A stretch of 64,000 bases of DNA from Diphasiastrum complanatum. Lineage: Eukaryota > Streptophyta > Lycopodiopsida > Lycopodiales > Lycopodiaceae. The stretch lies in contig CM055107.1 in NCBI GenBank assembly GCA_029204225.1, forward strand, positions 9,855,472 through 9,919,471. The letters run 5' to 3'. This document shows, in pieces, positions 11,426 through 23,960 of this stretch (positions within the stretch are counted from its first letter, which is position 1; each line of letters begins with the position of its first letter). The notes under the pieces were generated by a model. The model worked only from the letters and a program-made list of their open reading frames with translations. It did no database searches and was not told the origin of the DNA. The translations under genes and the position numbers were made by a program.

Positions 11426-12044
11426 CAAGTACAAGGCCATTGATCTGTGTCTGAATCTAATCCAGTTTTAGCAGGTTTTGGTGCAAAAAGCTAGTATTGG
11501 AAGGGCGAGCTGGTATACAGGTTTCGGTGAGGGGATTTGATCCCAAACTTTTTCAGGATCAAAATCCGTACTGTTCACACGTGTGGGCATCTCTGAACCA
11601 GCATTTAACAACCCATATTCATTGGATCATAGAAAATTCATATGGTGTCAGTTTGATGTAATTTTTGGTGCAAATCCTAGGATAAGCTACCAAGATCACT
11701 TGCCATTGATTAGTTTTGAATTTGTTTCATGAAAACTAATTAATCTAGGCTGATTTCAGACCTTATTAAAGTGGAAACCAGGTCTTGAAAGTACATCAAA
11801 GTGAATGAGAGAGATAGAGTCAGTTTTTGTCCAAGAATAGCCAAGATTGGCAAGATTTGCTTGAGTGTAGTTTTCATCTCATCTTATCTTCATTCCAGCT
11901 TGTGAGGGAGTGATAGACCTGTGATTACAAATCCATCTATTGGATTAGAAGTCAACATTTGAGTGAAACACTGCAAGTTAGAAACCTTTGTGAGTTTCAG
12001 GTCCAAACAAATCTATATCTTGTGTGTAGAATCTTGCTAGTAAG

Positions 12045-13850
12045 ATGGGATCAGTGGGAGCCTACCTTCTAGAAGCTAGTGAGAGGTTAAATTCTACCAA
12101 TTATGCTATTTGGAAAGTGAGGATGGAGTCACTAATGGTGCTCCAGGATCTTTATGAGTTTCTAATAGATGATGAAGATGAACCTCTAGGTGCACAGGAA
12201 TTAGTGAGATACAAGAAGAGGTCTAGGCTTGCACTTCACTGTATTAAGATGAATGTAAGCAATGATCTTTTAAGAGAAGTATCATCATGTAAGAGTGCTA
12301 AAGAGGCTTGGGAATCTTTAAAATCTATCTATGAGTCTAGTAACACTTCGAGGGTTCTCATGCTTAGGAATCAGATTCTACAAAGCATGAAGAGGAGTGA
12401 TGAGAATGCACAAGATTATGTGCTAAGAATCAAGTCTCTTAATAGGGAGTTAGCTTCCATTGGAGAGAAGATTCAAGATAGTGAGCTTGTTCAGATTGTC
12501 CTAAATGGTCTAGGGAGTGGCTTTACAAATTTGGTCCAAAGCTTTGCAATCCAAGGCACTTTGCCTACTATAGAAAAGCTACACAGTGTATTAGTAGCTG
12601 AAGAGTGTAGGATGTTGCATACCAATGCAAGAATGAATGCTATTTCTCTGCAGGATGGTGATGAGAAAGCTAATTTCTCATTCAAACGCAAGAAGAAGAC
12701 CAATGGCAAGAAGAAGCACTTCAAGGAGACCAAGGAGGAGGATGAGGCTTCCAGCTCAAAGGGCAAGATCAAAGACAAGTCCAAGTACAAATGTTTTTTC
12801 TGTGGAAAGAAAGGACATTTTGCATCAGAATGTCTCAAGAAGAAGAAGGCACAAGAGAGCAAACAAAGCAACATTGCACATCAGGAGGAAGAGGAGGATG
12901 AAGAGTCATCCTTGATGGTTTCCAACAAACCACCATCATCCAAGAGCAACACCAATGATTCTTGGTGGATTGATAGTGGGGCAAGTTCCCACATGACATA
13001 TCAAAAGGACATATTCTCCACCTTACTTTCTTACAATGACTTACATAGATCAATCTATACTGCAAGTAGTCAAGAATGTAAGATAAGTGGAATAGGAACA
13101 ATTCCCTTGTATGTGGGATCATCCAAAAGGATGAATCTAGATAATGTTCTTTATGTTCCTAAGTTAACCAAGAATTTGCTTAGTGTTGGCCAGTTAATGA
13201 ATAATGGCCTAGATGTACAATTTAAGCATGGAGTTTGTTCCATCCTTAGAAATGATGAAGGTATAGCCAAAGGCTTTAAGCAAGGTAGATTGTTTAACCT
13301 TGATGCTAATATTGCAGTGGAGAGTGTTAACTTGGAAAAGGTGGAGCTATCAAAGGTGGAACTGTGGCACAAAAGGTTGGGCCACCCCAACTACAAAGCC
13401 ATGGAATCTATGGCTACAAAGGAGCTTGCAGTTGGACTCCCCAAGCATTTGTCAAAGTGTGGGAAGAGATGTGAAGCATGCAACCTCTCAAAGGCTCACA
13501 AGCTACCCTTCTCAAGATCTACATCAAGATCAAACTCTCCTCTTGAACTCATCCATTTGGATGTTCATAGTTTTTCACATGAGTCTAATGGTGGTGCCAA
13601 GTACTATGTAATCTTCATTGATGACTATTCTAGATTTTGTTGGATGTACCTCTTGTCTAGCAAATCAACGGTGTTTGATTCTTTTGTAAAGTTCAAGACT
13701 TTGGTAGAAAATCAACTTAGTACCAAAATTAAGGTATCAAGGAGTGATAATGGACGTGAATATGTCTCCAATAAGTTGATTGACTTTTGTATTTCTAATG
13801 GCATAAAGAGGGAGTTGTCATGTCCGACACCCCTCAACAAAATGGAGTGA
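12045..13850 (+). pseudogene. Copia A gag-protease-integrase (5' part of polyprotein)
   Basis: Gag-pol polyprotein, first 601 codons from the ATG at 12045, 631 bp after the 5' LTR. The gag core of the copia UBN2 type covers about residues 1-200. The zinc knuckle CFFCGKKGHFASEC is at about 249-262, the aspartic protease motif DSGASSH at about 309, and the integrase HHCC region (WHKRLGH ... CEAC) at about 441-480. The first two catalytic Asp of the integrase are seen (LDVHS; RSDNGREY at about 567). The frame then runs into a stop at 13848 because one base is missing near 13825, between CP and TPQQNG. Everything downstream continues in the -1 frame. Confidence 0.95.
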
Positions 13851-16075
13851 GTGAGAGAATAAATAGATCTCTTTGTGAGTGTGTTAAGGCCTTAAGGCTA
13901 GATGCTTCTCTATCCAAACCATTTTGGGGTGAAGCAATAACTTGTGCTAACTATTTGTGCAATAGATTGCCAAACCAAGCCATTGGAGGAATCACACCAT
14001 TTGAAGCTCTATTTGGAGAGAAGCCCAATCTCAAAGATCTCAAAGTTTTTGGATCCACTTGCTATGTACACCAATCCTTGGATAAGAGAAGGAAGGATGA
14101 TGCAACATCCATCAAAGGCATCTTTGTGGGATATGGTGAGAATAGCAAAGGTTATAGAGTCTTCAATCCCATCACTAGCAAGGTGATAGTGAGTAGGGAT
14201 TATATTTTTGATGAAGGACATGCTTGTGATTTGGATGATAATGCTACTAATCATCTTGATGCCAAGGATCATGCTAGGATGGAGGAGGAGCTTCCAAGTG
14301 AAGAAGAACTTGAGGATCCACCTCAAGATGCAAGAACTCCAAGAACTCCAAGAGCTCCAAGAAGATCTACAAGGGCAAGATCCGAGCCATTGAGGCTCAC
14401 CTATGATGATCAAGGTGATCAAAGGGAAGGCTCATCATCTTTCACATCTTACACCTTTCTTACTTCAATGTTAGATGAGCCAACATGCTATGAAGATGCT
14501 TGTAAGTCTAAAAGTTGGATGGATGCTATGCAAGTAGAGTATGATGCTCTTATTGAGAATCATACTTGGGATCTTGTGGATCTTCCTCAAGGGAAGAAAC
14601 CTCTTGATTGCAAGTGGGTGTTTAGATTGAAGTATAATCAAGATGGATCAATAAGCAAGCATAAAGCTAGGCTTGTTGCCAAAGGTTTTTTACAAACCAA
14701 AGGCATTGACTATGATGAGACTTTTGCTCCTGTGGCTAAGCTTGTTACTATCAGGTTGATCATTAGTCTTGCTACAACCTTCAATTGGGAGCTATTCCAA
14801 CTTGACTTCACAAATGCAATCCTCAATGGTTATTTGGAGGAAGAGATCTACATGAGGCAACCCGAGGGCTTCATCAAGGCAAAGCATGAAGGAAAGGTGT
14901 GTTTTTTGAAGAAGAGCCTTTATGGGCTCAAGCAAACACCTAGAGCATGGTACTCTAGGCTAAACTCTTTTCTCATTTCCATCAATTTTGTAATGAGTGC
15001 CTATGATCCATCATTGTATATAAGTTTTCATGATGGCATGATCATTATTCTTGTTTTGTATGTAGATGACATTATCTTGAGTGGTAATGATCTAGATGGA
15101 ATTAGAGATGTAAAAATTGCTTTAGCAAAAGAGTTTAAGATGGTAGATCTCGGCCTATTGAGCTTCATTCTTGGAATAGAGGTTATTAGAGGATGTGATT
15201 TTAGCTTCATTTGTCAATCTAAATATGCTACATCCATCCTAGATAGATTTGGAATGAAGAATTGTAAAGGCATTGAGACACCAATGGAGCAAAATGTAAA
15301 AGCATCTATTGGTTGTGATGAAGCATCCTTTGAGGACATCACATTATATAGAAGGCTTATTGGCTCCTTGATCTATTTAACTATAACTAGACCTGATCTT
15401 AGTTATAGTGTTGGAAAGTTAAGCCAATTCATGCAAAGTCCTCTAGTTTCACATTGGAAGATGGCCAAAAGAGTTCTTAGATACATTTCATTCACTAAGA
15501 ATTTTGGTATTTTGTATAGAGGAACTAATCTTGCCTTAAGAGCCTATAGTGACTCGGATTTTGCAGGTGACAAAGTGGATAGAAGATCAACAAGTGCCTT
15601 TGCCACCTTTCTATGTGATGGAGTAGTATCATGGCTTTCCAAAAAGCAAGATACCATCTCCCTATCTTCCACAGAATCCGAATACAAGGCCTTGACATCA
15701 ACATGCAAGGAGGTCTTGTGGCTCAAAAGGCTATTGGTAGAGCTTCATGTCATGGAGGAGGAGATCCCTATCATCTATTGTGACAACCAATCAGCCCAAT
15801 CACTTGCAACTAATCCTACATTCCATGCAAGGAGCAAACACATCAAAATTGCTCATCATTTCGTGAGGGAAAAAGTGCAAGCTAAAGAGATCAAGCTCCA
15901 ACACGTGCCATCATCAAGTTGCTTGGCTGATTTGTTTACTAAAACTTTACCTAAAGATTCATTTGTCAAGCTTAGATCTTCAATTGGAGTTATTGATAAA
16001 AGCATTGTGATCTCCAAGGCTAGATTTGAGGAGGAGTGTGAAAAATTGCCTACATTGGCAAATCTAGCCATGTAG
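13820..16075 (+). pseudogene. Copia A integrase end-RT-RNase H (3' part of polyprotein)
   Basis: Continues the polyprotein in the second frame. It opens with DTPQQNGVSERINRSLCE, which holds the integrase catalytic Glu. An acidic linker and the RT follow (start near residue 235, YVDD at about 414-417), then RNase H with SDSDFAGD, TESEYKAL and CDNQSA near residues 575-660. The listed ATG at 13820 is not a true start; the segment depends on the upstream frame. The stop at 16075 lies inside the 3' LTR. Apart from the single missing base the whole pol looks intact, so the element may have been active recently. Confidence 0.93.
16028..16036 (+). other. Copia A polypurine tract
   Basis: GAGGAGGAG directly in front of the 3' LTR, the usual plus-strand primer. 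It overlaps the coding end. Confidence 0.8.
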
Positions 16076-16727
16076 AATATTGTACATTTTGTCAATATTG
16101 TTTGTTGGTTACTTGAATGGCCAAAGTGCCACTTGTACATACACACCTAAAGTAGGTTACCACGAGTCAAGAGGAGTGGTTGTGTCTATTTGGTAGTGAT
16201 TCCTACTTTGTAGGATCTAGACCATGATTTATGATGAGATTTGTACCTACCATGCACCTACCAAGCATGACTCTTGGATCTAGGCTAGGGTTTTCACATT
16301 AGGGAAAGAAAGTGGAGTCTACTTCCTTATTACATGCTGTATTTTCACCTAACTTTGCAAAGGAAGTGTGTTTTACTATGTATTTCCATTCTCCATAGTG
16401 AGAACATAGAAACTTTTTGGAGCCTCAAGGAGAAACTCGAGTTTCCTCTCATTGTATGGTGATTACTCTATTTTTCCAATGAAACCCAGCTTTGGCACTT
16501 TGTAAACACTGTCTATAGGCCATACTACAGCCTTATTTCCACACGTGTGGAGTTGGATTAGACTATTTGATCAATGCTTTGATTGTCTCTACTTGTTTCC
16601 TATCAAGCTGCTAAACTAGATCTTGTTTTCTGATGACTAGTTTCTGATAGATTGTTTAACAAGCATACAATCACCTTGTGGATCATTCAAAGATCCATTT
16701 ATGGTCCTTAGTACTGTACTTTTCACA
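16037..16727 (+). repeat. Copia A 3' LTR
   Basis: Same 691 bp length as the 5' LTR. The palindrome CCACACGTGTGG is at 16539-16550. Followed by the target duplication TATCG. Confidence 0.95.
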
Positions 16728-16732
16728 TATCG

Positions 16733-17582
16733 GATCTTTTTTACTTCACTGAAGTTGGGACTCTTTGCATTTTGAGCAAAGAGCTTGATGAATTTTCAGA
16801 TATAATTGATTTTGATGCTGATGATCTTCTCCCTGATGTTGACAATGTACATAATGATAAGTTTTATTCAGGAAAAGATTGCTTGAAAATGGTTGTGGAG
16901 GAAATGGGCAACAAATCTACCTTTTGAGAAGGAGTTTCTTAGAATTTAAAGTCAGCTTGGTCTTCCACAGCCAACTGTCTATTCACCAACAATATTGACA
17001 TCAAAAGATGGACATAATATTGATGGAGAGATAATAATCAGAGAAGACAAAGCTGAATGCATAAGTTTTTGTCTCTTATCAATTACTAGCAGATTTGTTA
17101 TGTCAGATTATATACTGGAGCTTACTTTGTTTTTTATCATTTCAGGAAATAATTTCCTTGATGATTTTGCAATTCGTCAAGGAGGGCAGAGATCTTCTGC
17201 TGGAGAATTTTCAAGAGATCATGCACTGGGGCACTATCTGAAGTCTTTCAAGAATAATGAGATAAGTTTTGCCCATTCAAAGTTTCATCAACCTGGTGAA
17301 ACTATGATTATGGCAATCAAGGCACTGTCTCATTTTCTTGGAGGACATAATTTCAATAAGGTGCATAAAATAATTTTTGTAAAGAAAACTATTGCGGTTA
17401 AAATTTTAGGATATGGACCAGTGAATTCCATGATCAGATCATCTCATTTTGCAGTGTATGCTACTTACGTTGATCTGAGTAAGCATGAAAACTATGAGCT
17501 ATTGGATCCATACGAAAGAAGAAAATTGTTGCATGATTCTAAGTTGCAACTTTCATTGGAAAAAATATTGGAAGTAGATTAG
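16733..17582 (+). pseudogene. T1 plus-strand gene, second part (unknown)
   Basis: Starts right after copia A and its target duplication. It first reads DLFYFTEVGTLCILSKELDE up to about 16925, where a frameshift and stop occur. The longest open part is 16995-17582 (195 codons), ending with LDPYERRKLLHDSKLQLSLE. A pyrimidine-rich ATCATTTCAG before GNNFLDDFAIRQGG near 17143 looks like an intron acceptor, so part of 17055-17143 may be intron. The exon after it (HALGHYLKSFKNNEISFAH, SHFLGGHNFNKVHKI) has a steady coding look. I do not recognise the family. Confidence 0.5.
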
Positions 17583-17599
17583 ATATTGCTAAATTGTAC

Positions 17600-18180
17600 T
17601 TTGTAAATATTTTTATTTAATATACAAAATTTTATTGTGTTTCTATAGCCTACTGGCTTGTATAAATTTGCATGCTTTTTGAAATTTTTTATAATCCATC
17701 AATTTTGTATTATGACAAATTTGGATTCTTCTGTAAAACCATTTGAAAAGTTGCAGTATATAGCTGTTATTTGTGCTAGTCCTGCCATGTTGTATACTTT
17801 TATGAAATGTTGTTCTTGCTTGCCAATGAGATTTTTCCATTCCTTGCGATGACCATATGCTAAGACTTCCACTATTTCTTGCAAAGAATGTCGAATGATG
17901 TCGTAATATGTGCTGCATGTCATAAAAACGTAATCTAAATCAGTACCAAAAGTATCTAATTTAATTGCACATATTTGTCTATCGTAGTGTAAAATCAAAA
18001 TCTTACCATATAATGTGTTATATGATCAACACCTCATGCACTCTAAACTGCATCCACAAATTCATTGGTTGTTTTCTGTATCATTTGAACATCAGTATTT
18101 AAAAATTTATCTTTTCGCAAGTATTTCACCATGTTGTCTAACTTTTTCCAAACTTCTACTTTGTGTATACAAGTAGAACC
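17600..18180 (-). pseudogene. T1 minus-strand gene, 3' part (unknown)
   Basis: Left of copia B on the minus strand. The reading KVEVWKKLDNMVKYLRKDKF continues the exon that copia B splits (the part right of B ends EEEGS). Further left another open stretch (17699-17998) contains EVLAYGHRKEWKNLIGKQEQ. The two T genes are therefore tail to tail. Function unknown. Confidence 0.45.
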
Positions 18181-18835
18181 TGTGAAAATTGTCAACATTT
18201 CCTAGCTAGTTTGAGGCCTAAATTGGCTAAAATTGTAAATAGTTTTGGTTCTGGAGTTTTGCACGTGTGAACCAGGCCACAATGTTTTTATTTACTGTAT
18301 TTTTTCAGTATGATGAAGTGTCAAACTTCATACCCTTCAAAATGAGACCATTTTGATGTATTTTGGTCATATAAGCCATTTTTAGCTATTTTTCCTATAT
18401 AGGGAATATCTAGGGTCAAGTACCTTCTAGAGAGAGGAGAGAGAGTCATGTTCCTCATCCATAAATAGTAGGGAAGTCGTGGAGAACAGGTTGGAGAAAC
18501 CTTTTGTATGCTTCATTGAGATCAATAGATCATTGTCATTGTTTCTTCCTCCATTGAGAGCATTGTTGTGTGTATTGTCTTCAAGCTATTGTGTATGATC
18601 TTAGGTGCTTTCCAAAAGTGATAGGCTGATGTATTATGGACTGTATAATGCTATTTTGGGCCGCACTTGATGTTTATGGAAGTTTCCATTTGTGATAAAT
18701 GCTTTTTGATCAAGTTCTTTGCATTCTAGGTAGCATAGAATGTGTTGCCAATTCCTAGCTTATGTAGTTTGGAGTGCAAGCATTCAAGCCAATGATCTTG
18801 GAGTTTAGATCCACTTAGGATCTGTATTTTTCACA
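18181..18835 (+). repeat. Copia B 5' LTR
   Basis: TGTGAAAATTGTC ... GTATTTTTCACA. GCACGTGTGA at 18261-18270, near the start of the LTR. A TATA-like CCTATATAGGG lies near 18399. Confidence 0.95.
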
Positions 18836-18847
18836 TGGTATCAGAGC
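18836..18847 (+). other. Copia B primer binding site
   Basis: TGGTATCAGAGC directly after the LTR, complementary to initiator Met tRNA. Confidence 0.9.
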
Positions 18848-20007
18848 TGGTTGGCTTCTATTTACAGTAAGTATTCCATTTTTGGTGATATTTGGATGTT
18901 TGATCAAGTTCTAGCATGATTTTGCATTGCTTTGTTGATCAAATCTTACTAACCTTTGTTTTGTGAGTTGAACTTGTGGATCAAAAGCATATTTCAGGTC
19001 TATTGAAGATCAGAGGCTGAAAAGAAACTATTTTGGATCAGATCATAACACCTAATCATTTGTGATTGTGAGGCTTGTGCATATTCAATACTAACAATGT
19101 TCTTTTCAATCCTATTGTTGACAATCTCCATTCTTGGATGAACACTCTCCTTAAGTGGATGAAACTTCTCCTTAAGTGGATGACAAATGCTCTTTTGAGT
19201 GAGTTGTAATTCTCCTAAAGGCTGAGCAAAGCTCCCATTTGGATGAAAGATCCCCTTTTTTGGGTGAACATATTGTAAGCTCCATTGTGAAGAGCATATT
19301 GTAAAGATTGTCATCAATTTTGGCATAAATTTTGGTGTACTTTGTTGAGCATGTAAGTAACTCTCCTTATGTAATTTGATTGGAGCATTTGCTGGAAGGT
19401 GTTAACCATTATGCAAGTGTGTTTTCAGGTTCTTAACAGGTTGAGGAACATTCTCATGTGAAGTGATCTTAGATCTACATCTAAACACCAAGATTTGACA
19501 AGATAGTGAAGCTAGTCTTGTGATTCACTAAGTGTGCTCATTCATTCACCTCTAAATCTTGTATTTATCACTTGCTGGAGTTTATAAACTTTTAGAAGTG
19601 TGGTTTACATGTGGTTTTACAGGTTGAATCAATATCTTAGTGTGTTGATCATATGTTGATCAAGTTTGTTCATTACTAGGTAATCTTGGCATCCTAGTTT
19701 TGGGTATTTTCTAAGAATGCAAGTAACTCTTCACACCATAACTTGATTTGGTCACTTGCTGGAAAGTTTGAGAGCTTAAGCAAGAGTGTGTTCAGGTTGG
19801 TTTGATTTTGTAATCCATTCTTAGTGTGTGCAAAGTGTTGCATGTGTTTCAATCTTCCTTTCTATGCTTGGAAACCATCTAGGTTCAAGATAGAAGTGTT
19901 TTAGGGTCCTAAATCTTCATAGATCTCTTTATCTATAATTTGTTGAGAGAAAAGTGAGTGCTAAGTGCTTTAGGACAAAACCTAAAAGTTGAAGAAACAT
20001 TAGAATC

Positions 20008-22155
20008 ATGGCTTCCAATGGTGGGATCATGCTAGAGTCTAGTGAAAGGTTGAGTTCATCAAACTACTCTACTTGGAAAGTGAGGATGGAGTCCTTACTT
20101 GAGTTGAATGAACTCATGGACATAGTTGCAGAAATTGAAGAGAGACCTCTCACACTTCAAGAGCAACAAAGGTTTGATAAGAAGGCCAAAAGGGCTCTTC
20201 ATATCATTAAAATGAATGTTACAAATGAACTTCTCAAGGAAGTTGGAAAGTGTCAAAGTGCAAGTGAGGCATGGAATGCCTTAAAGAAGCTCTTTGAATC
20301 AAAGTCCACATCTAGGGTATTGACCCTAAGGAGACAAATATTTTCTAGTAGGCAAAGAGAGGGTGAAAGTGCTCATGCATTTATCTTGAGAGTTAAGTCC
20401 CTAAGTGATGATTTAGCATGCATTGATGAGAACATAAAAGATGGTGAAATAGTCCAAGTTATGTTGAATGGTTTGCTAAATGAACATGCTAACCTTGTGC
20501 AAAGTTTTGCCATTCAAAGAGTCTTGCCAAGTGTGGTTGACTTGCAAGAAATCTTATTGGCTGAAGAACATAGGTTGCAATCAAAGCTTGATGGTGCATC
20601 CTTGCAAGGTGGAGGTGAAGAGGCTTTCTTCACAAAAGTCAAATTCAAGGGCAAAGGTAAAGGCAAAGGGAAATGGTCCAAAGGTGGTAACTTTGATCAT
20701 GATGATCACTCTTCCTCTTCCTCTTCTACTAAGAACAATAAGTCAAAGTTCAAGTGCTTTTATTGTGGGATAAAAGGTCATTTTGCAAATGAATGTTATA
20801 AGAAGAAAAGAGAGCAAGGAGAGAGGCAAGGAAATCTTACAATAGATGAGGAAGAACATAACACATGTGAATCACTTGTTATGACTTCAAGTTTGTTAGC
20901 CAACATAGATGATAATGATCCTTGGTGGATTGATAGTGGAGCCTCATCTCACATGACAAGACATAAGGAATACTTTACATCCTTATTGTCTTATGAGGGA
21001 GAAGGTAACATCATCTACACTGCAAATGATGGTCAATGTGACATCAAAGGCATAGGCACTATTCCTATTTCCCTTTCAACAAATAGGAAAGCAAATCTTG
21101 AAAATGTCTTGTACATTCCTTCAATCACTAAGAATTTGCTTAGTGTAAGTCAAATGATTGACAAAGGACTTGATGTGGAGTTCATTGGAGATGCATGTTT
21201 GATAAGTAAATGTGGATCCTTGATTGCTCAAGGTAGGAGGCATGGTAAACTTTTCAAGCTTGATGCATGTGTGATCTCTAATCATGAAGGATGTATGGCT
21301 AGGGAGCAATTGACAAACCAAGAAGTTTGGCACAAGAGGTTGGGCCATCCCAACTTCAAATCTTTGGAGGTAATGGCAAAGAAAGAGCTTGTTCTTGGTC
21401 TCCCTAAAAGTCTTGTTGCAAACAATAGTGTTTGTGAACATTGTGCCTTGTCCAAATCTCATAGACTTGCTTATTCTAGATCTACTTCTAGATCTAAAGA
21501 AGCTTTTCAACTTGTGCATTCTGATATTCATTCTTCTAGTACAACTAGCAATGGTGGGGCAAAGATGTATGCAACTTTCATTGATGACTTTAGTAGGTAT
21601 ACTTGGATCTATCTTCTTAAAAGTAAGGATGAAGTGTTTGCTGCATTTGTCAAGTTCAAGAATGAAATGGAAAACCAATTCAATACAAAGATCAAATGCT
21701 TAAGATCTGATAATGGAGGGGAATACACCTCAAATAGGTTCAAAGACTTTTGTATAGCACATGGGATTAAGAGGGAGATGTCTAGTCCTAGGACTCCACA
21801 ACAGAATGGAGTGGCCGAGAGGAAGAATAGAACCCTTTGTGAATGTGCCAAGGCAATGAGACTACATGCTAATCTTGCTAAGTCTTTTTGGGGGGAAGCT
21901 TTAGCATGTGCTAACTATCTATGTAATAGATGGACAAGTGCTTCCTTGGATGGTAAAACTCCTCATGAGGTTCTTTATGGTAGAAGGCCGAGTGTCAAGC
22001 ATTGTAGGATCTTTGGATGTACATGTTTTGTCAATATCACACTTGATGATAGAACTAAAGAAGATCCTTCATCAAAGAAGGGTGTGTTTGTTGGCTATAG
22101 TGAAGTAAGCAAGGCTTACAAAGTGTACATTCCTTCTACAAAGAAAGTGTCATAA
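20008..22155 (+). pseudogene. Copia B gag-protease-integrase
   Basis: 715 codons from the ATG at 20008. Gag core (WKVRMESLLELNELMDIV at about residues 23-40), Lys/Gly-rich stretch, zinc knuckle CFYCGIKGHFANEC at about 250, protease WWIDSGASSH at about 305-314 and HHCC region WHKRLGHPN at about 440. The integrase core has SDIHSS, RSDNGGEY and NGVAERKNRTLCE, so all three catalytic residues are present. The frame ends at the stop at 22153 because one T is missing near 22148 compared with the copy B' (AAGAAAGTGTC here, AAGAAAGTTGTC there). The next ORF starts 60 bp later. Confidence 0.95.
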
Positions 22156-23960
22156 GTAGGGATGTCATCTTTCATGAAGAGAATGTTTCCAATGTTGTTG
22201 ATGTTGATGTTGATGTGCCTACTAATCATCATGATGTGCAAGATGTCTTGGATGAAGATGGAGATGCCACTCCAAAGCAAACTTCAAGGAAGACTCAAAG
22301 GCAAAGGGCTAAGCCATCAAGGCTAACCTATGATGAAAAAGGAAAGCAAGTGGTGGACAACTCTAACTTTGCTTTTCTTACCTCTTTTGATGAACCAACT
22401 TGTGTAGGTGAAGCAATTCAAAAGAAGGAATGGATCCAAGCCATGGATCATGAGCATCAAGCACTCATCAAAAGCAACACATGGAGGTTGGTAAAGCTTC
22501 CAAAGGACAAGAAGGCAATTGGTTGTAAGTGGATCTTCAAGATCAAGACAAATCAAGATGGATCAATCAACAAGTACAAGGCAAGGTTGGTGGCAAAGGG
22601 GTATGCTCAAGAATATGGTATTGACTATGATGAGACCTTTGCACCCGTGGCAAAGATGGTAACTATTCGAATCCTAATCTCTCTTGCAACTCTTTATGAT
22701 TGGGATATGTGGCAAATGGATGTTACTAATGCCTTCTTGAATGGTGATCTTGAAGAAGATATTTACATGGAGCAACCCGAGGGCTATGTTTCACATGATG
22801 AGCCTAATCATGTGTGCTATCTCCAAAAGAGTTTGTATGGGCTAAAGCAAGCACCAAGGAGTTGGTATGCTAAGCTCAATTCCTTCTTACTTTCTCAAAA
22901 CTTTGTTATGAGTGAGTATGATCATTCTCTCTACTTTAGATTGAATGAAAATGATATCACTTTACTTTTGATCTATGTTGATGACATTATCTTAAGTGGT
23001 GGTAACAATCTAGATATAGATGAAATCAAGATGGCACTCAAAAGAGAGTTTGAAATTCAAGATCTTGGTAAACTTCATTATATCTTAGGAATAGAGATTA
23101 TTAGAACTTCTAAATCTACATTCATATGTCAAGAAAAGTATGTTAACTCTATTCTAAAAAGGTTTCATATGGAAGATTGTAAAGTTGTTTCTACTCCTAT
23201 GGAATCAAATGTAAAGCTAACTACAAGAAGTAATGAAAGATCCTTCAAGGACATTACTCTCTATAGAAAGCTAATAGGATCTCTTATATGGTTAACCATC
23301 ACAAGACCTGATCTAAGCTTTGTGGTTGGTAAACTAAGTCAATTTATGCAAGATCCTAGTGAGGCTCATTGGAAGCTAGGAAAGAGAGTACTTAGATACA
23401 TCTCGGGATCTAGAGATTTTGGCATCTTGTATGGAGGTACTACACCTAACCTTTGTGGATTTTCAGATTCAGATTTTGCAGGTGATCAAATGGATAGGAA
23501 GTCAACAAGTGCCTTTGCAATCTATCTTGGAGATGGAGTGGTCTCATGGCTATCAAAGAAGCAACCAACTATCTCTCTATCTTCCACCGAAGCCGAGTAC
23601 AAGGCATTAACAACATGCACCAAGGAGATTCTTTGGATCAAGAGGATGTTATTGGATCTTCACTTGCTGGAACCAGAGAAGACTCCAATCATACTTTGTG
23701 ATAACCTTTCAGCCCAAAGCTTGGCAAGCAATCCTGTTTTTCATGCAAGGAGCAAGCACATTGAGATTGCTCACCATTTTGTGAGAGATCAAGTCATTGC
23801 CAAAGAGGTGGAGCTTCAACATGTCTCTTCAAAGGAGTGTGTGGCTGATATCTTCACCAAACCATTGGGAAAGGACCTATATTTAATGCATAGATCTAAT
23901 CTTGGAATGTGCTCAAAGACTATGTTGAAACTAGCATCCAATGTTGAAGAGGGAGTGTGA
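22156..23960 (+). pseudogene. Copia B RT-RNase H
   Basis: The rest of the polyprotein in the shifted frame. The true junction is at about 22148; the ATG at 22215 is only an internal Met. Includes the pre-RT linker (FLTSFDEPTCVGEA), RT with LLIYVDDIILSGG near 22966-23004, and a complete RNase H (SDSDFAGDQ, STEAEYKAL, CDNLSAQSL, HARSKHIEIAHHFVR). The stop at 23958-23960 uses the first bases of the 3' LTR. Confidence 0.94.
23948..23955 (+). other. Copia B polypurine tract
   Basis: AGAGGGAG directly before the 3' LTR. Confidence 0.75.

Larger units (their letters stand above)
10723..16727 (+). mobile_element. Copia A, nearly intact LTR retrotransposon
   Basis: Two LTRs of 691 bp, a Met-tRNA primer site, gag, protease, integrase, RT and RNase H in copia order, a purine tract before the 3' LTR, and a perfect 5-bp target duplication TATCG (10718-10722 and 16728-16732). 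I count seven LTR differences (about 1 percent), so the insertion is fairly young. One base missing in the integrase core breaks the polyprotein. It lies inside the plus-strand gene of T1. Confidence 0.95.

Noticed and set aside
21121-21678. 185-codon open frame antisense to copia B (and its twin at 44676-45233)
   Set aside because: It lies opposite the conserved protease-integrase coding strand, has no motif, and is kept open only by the codon use of the real gene.
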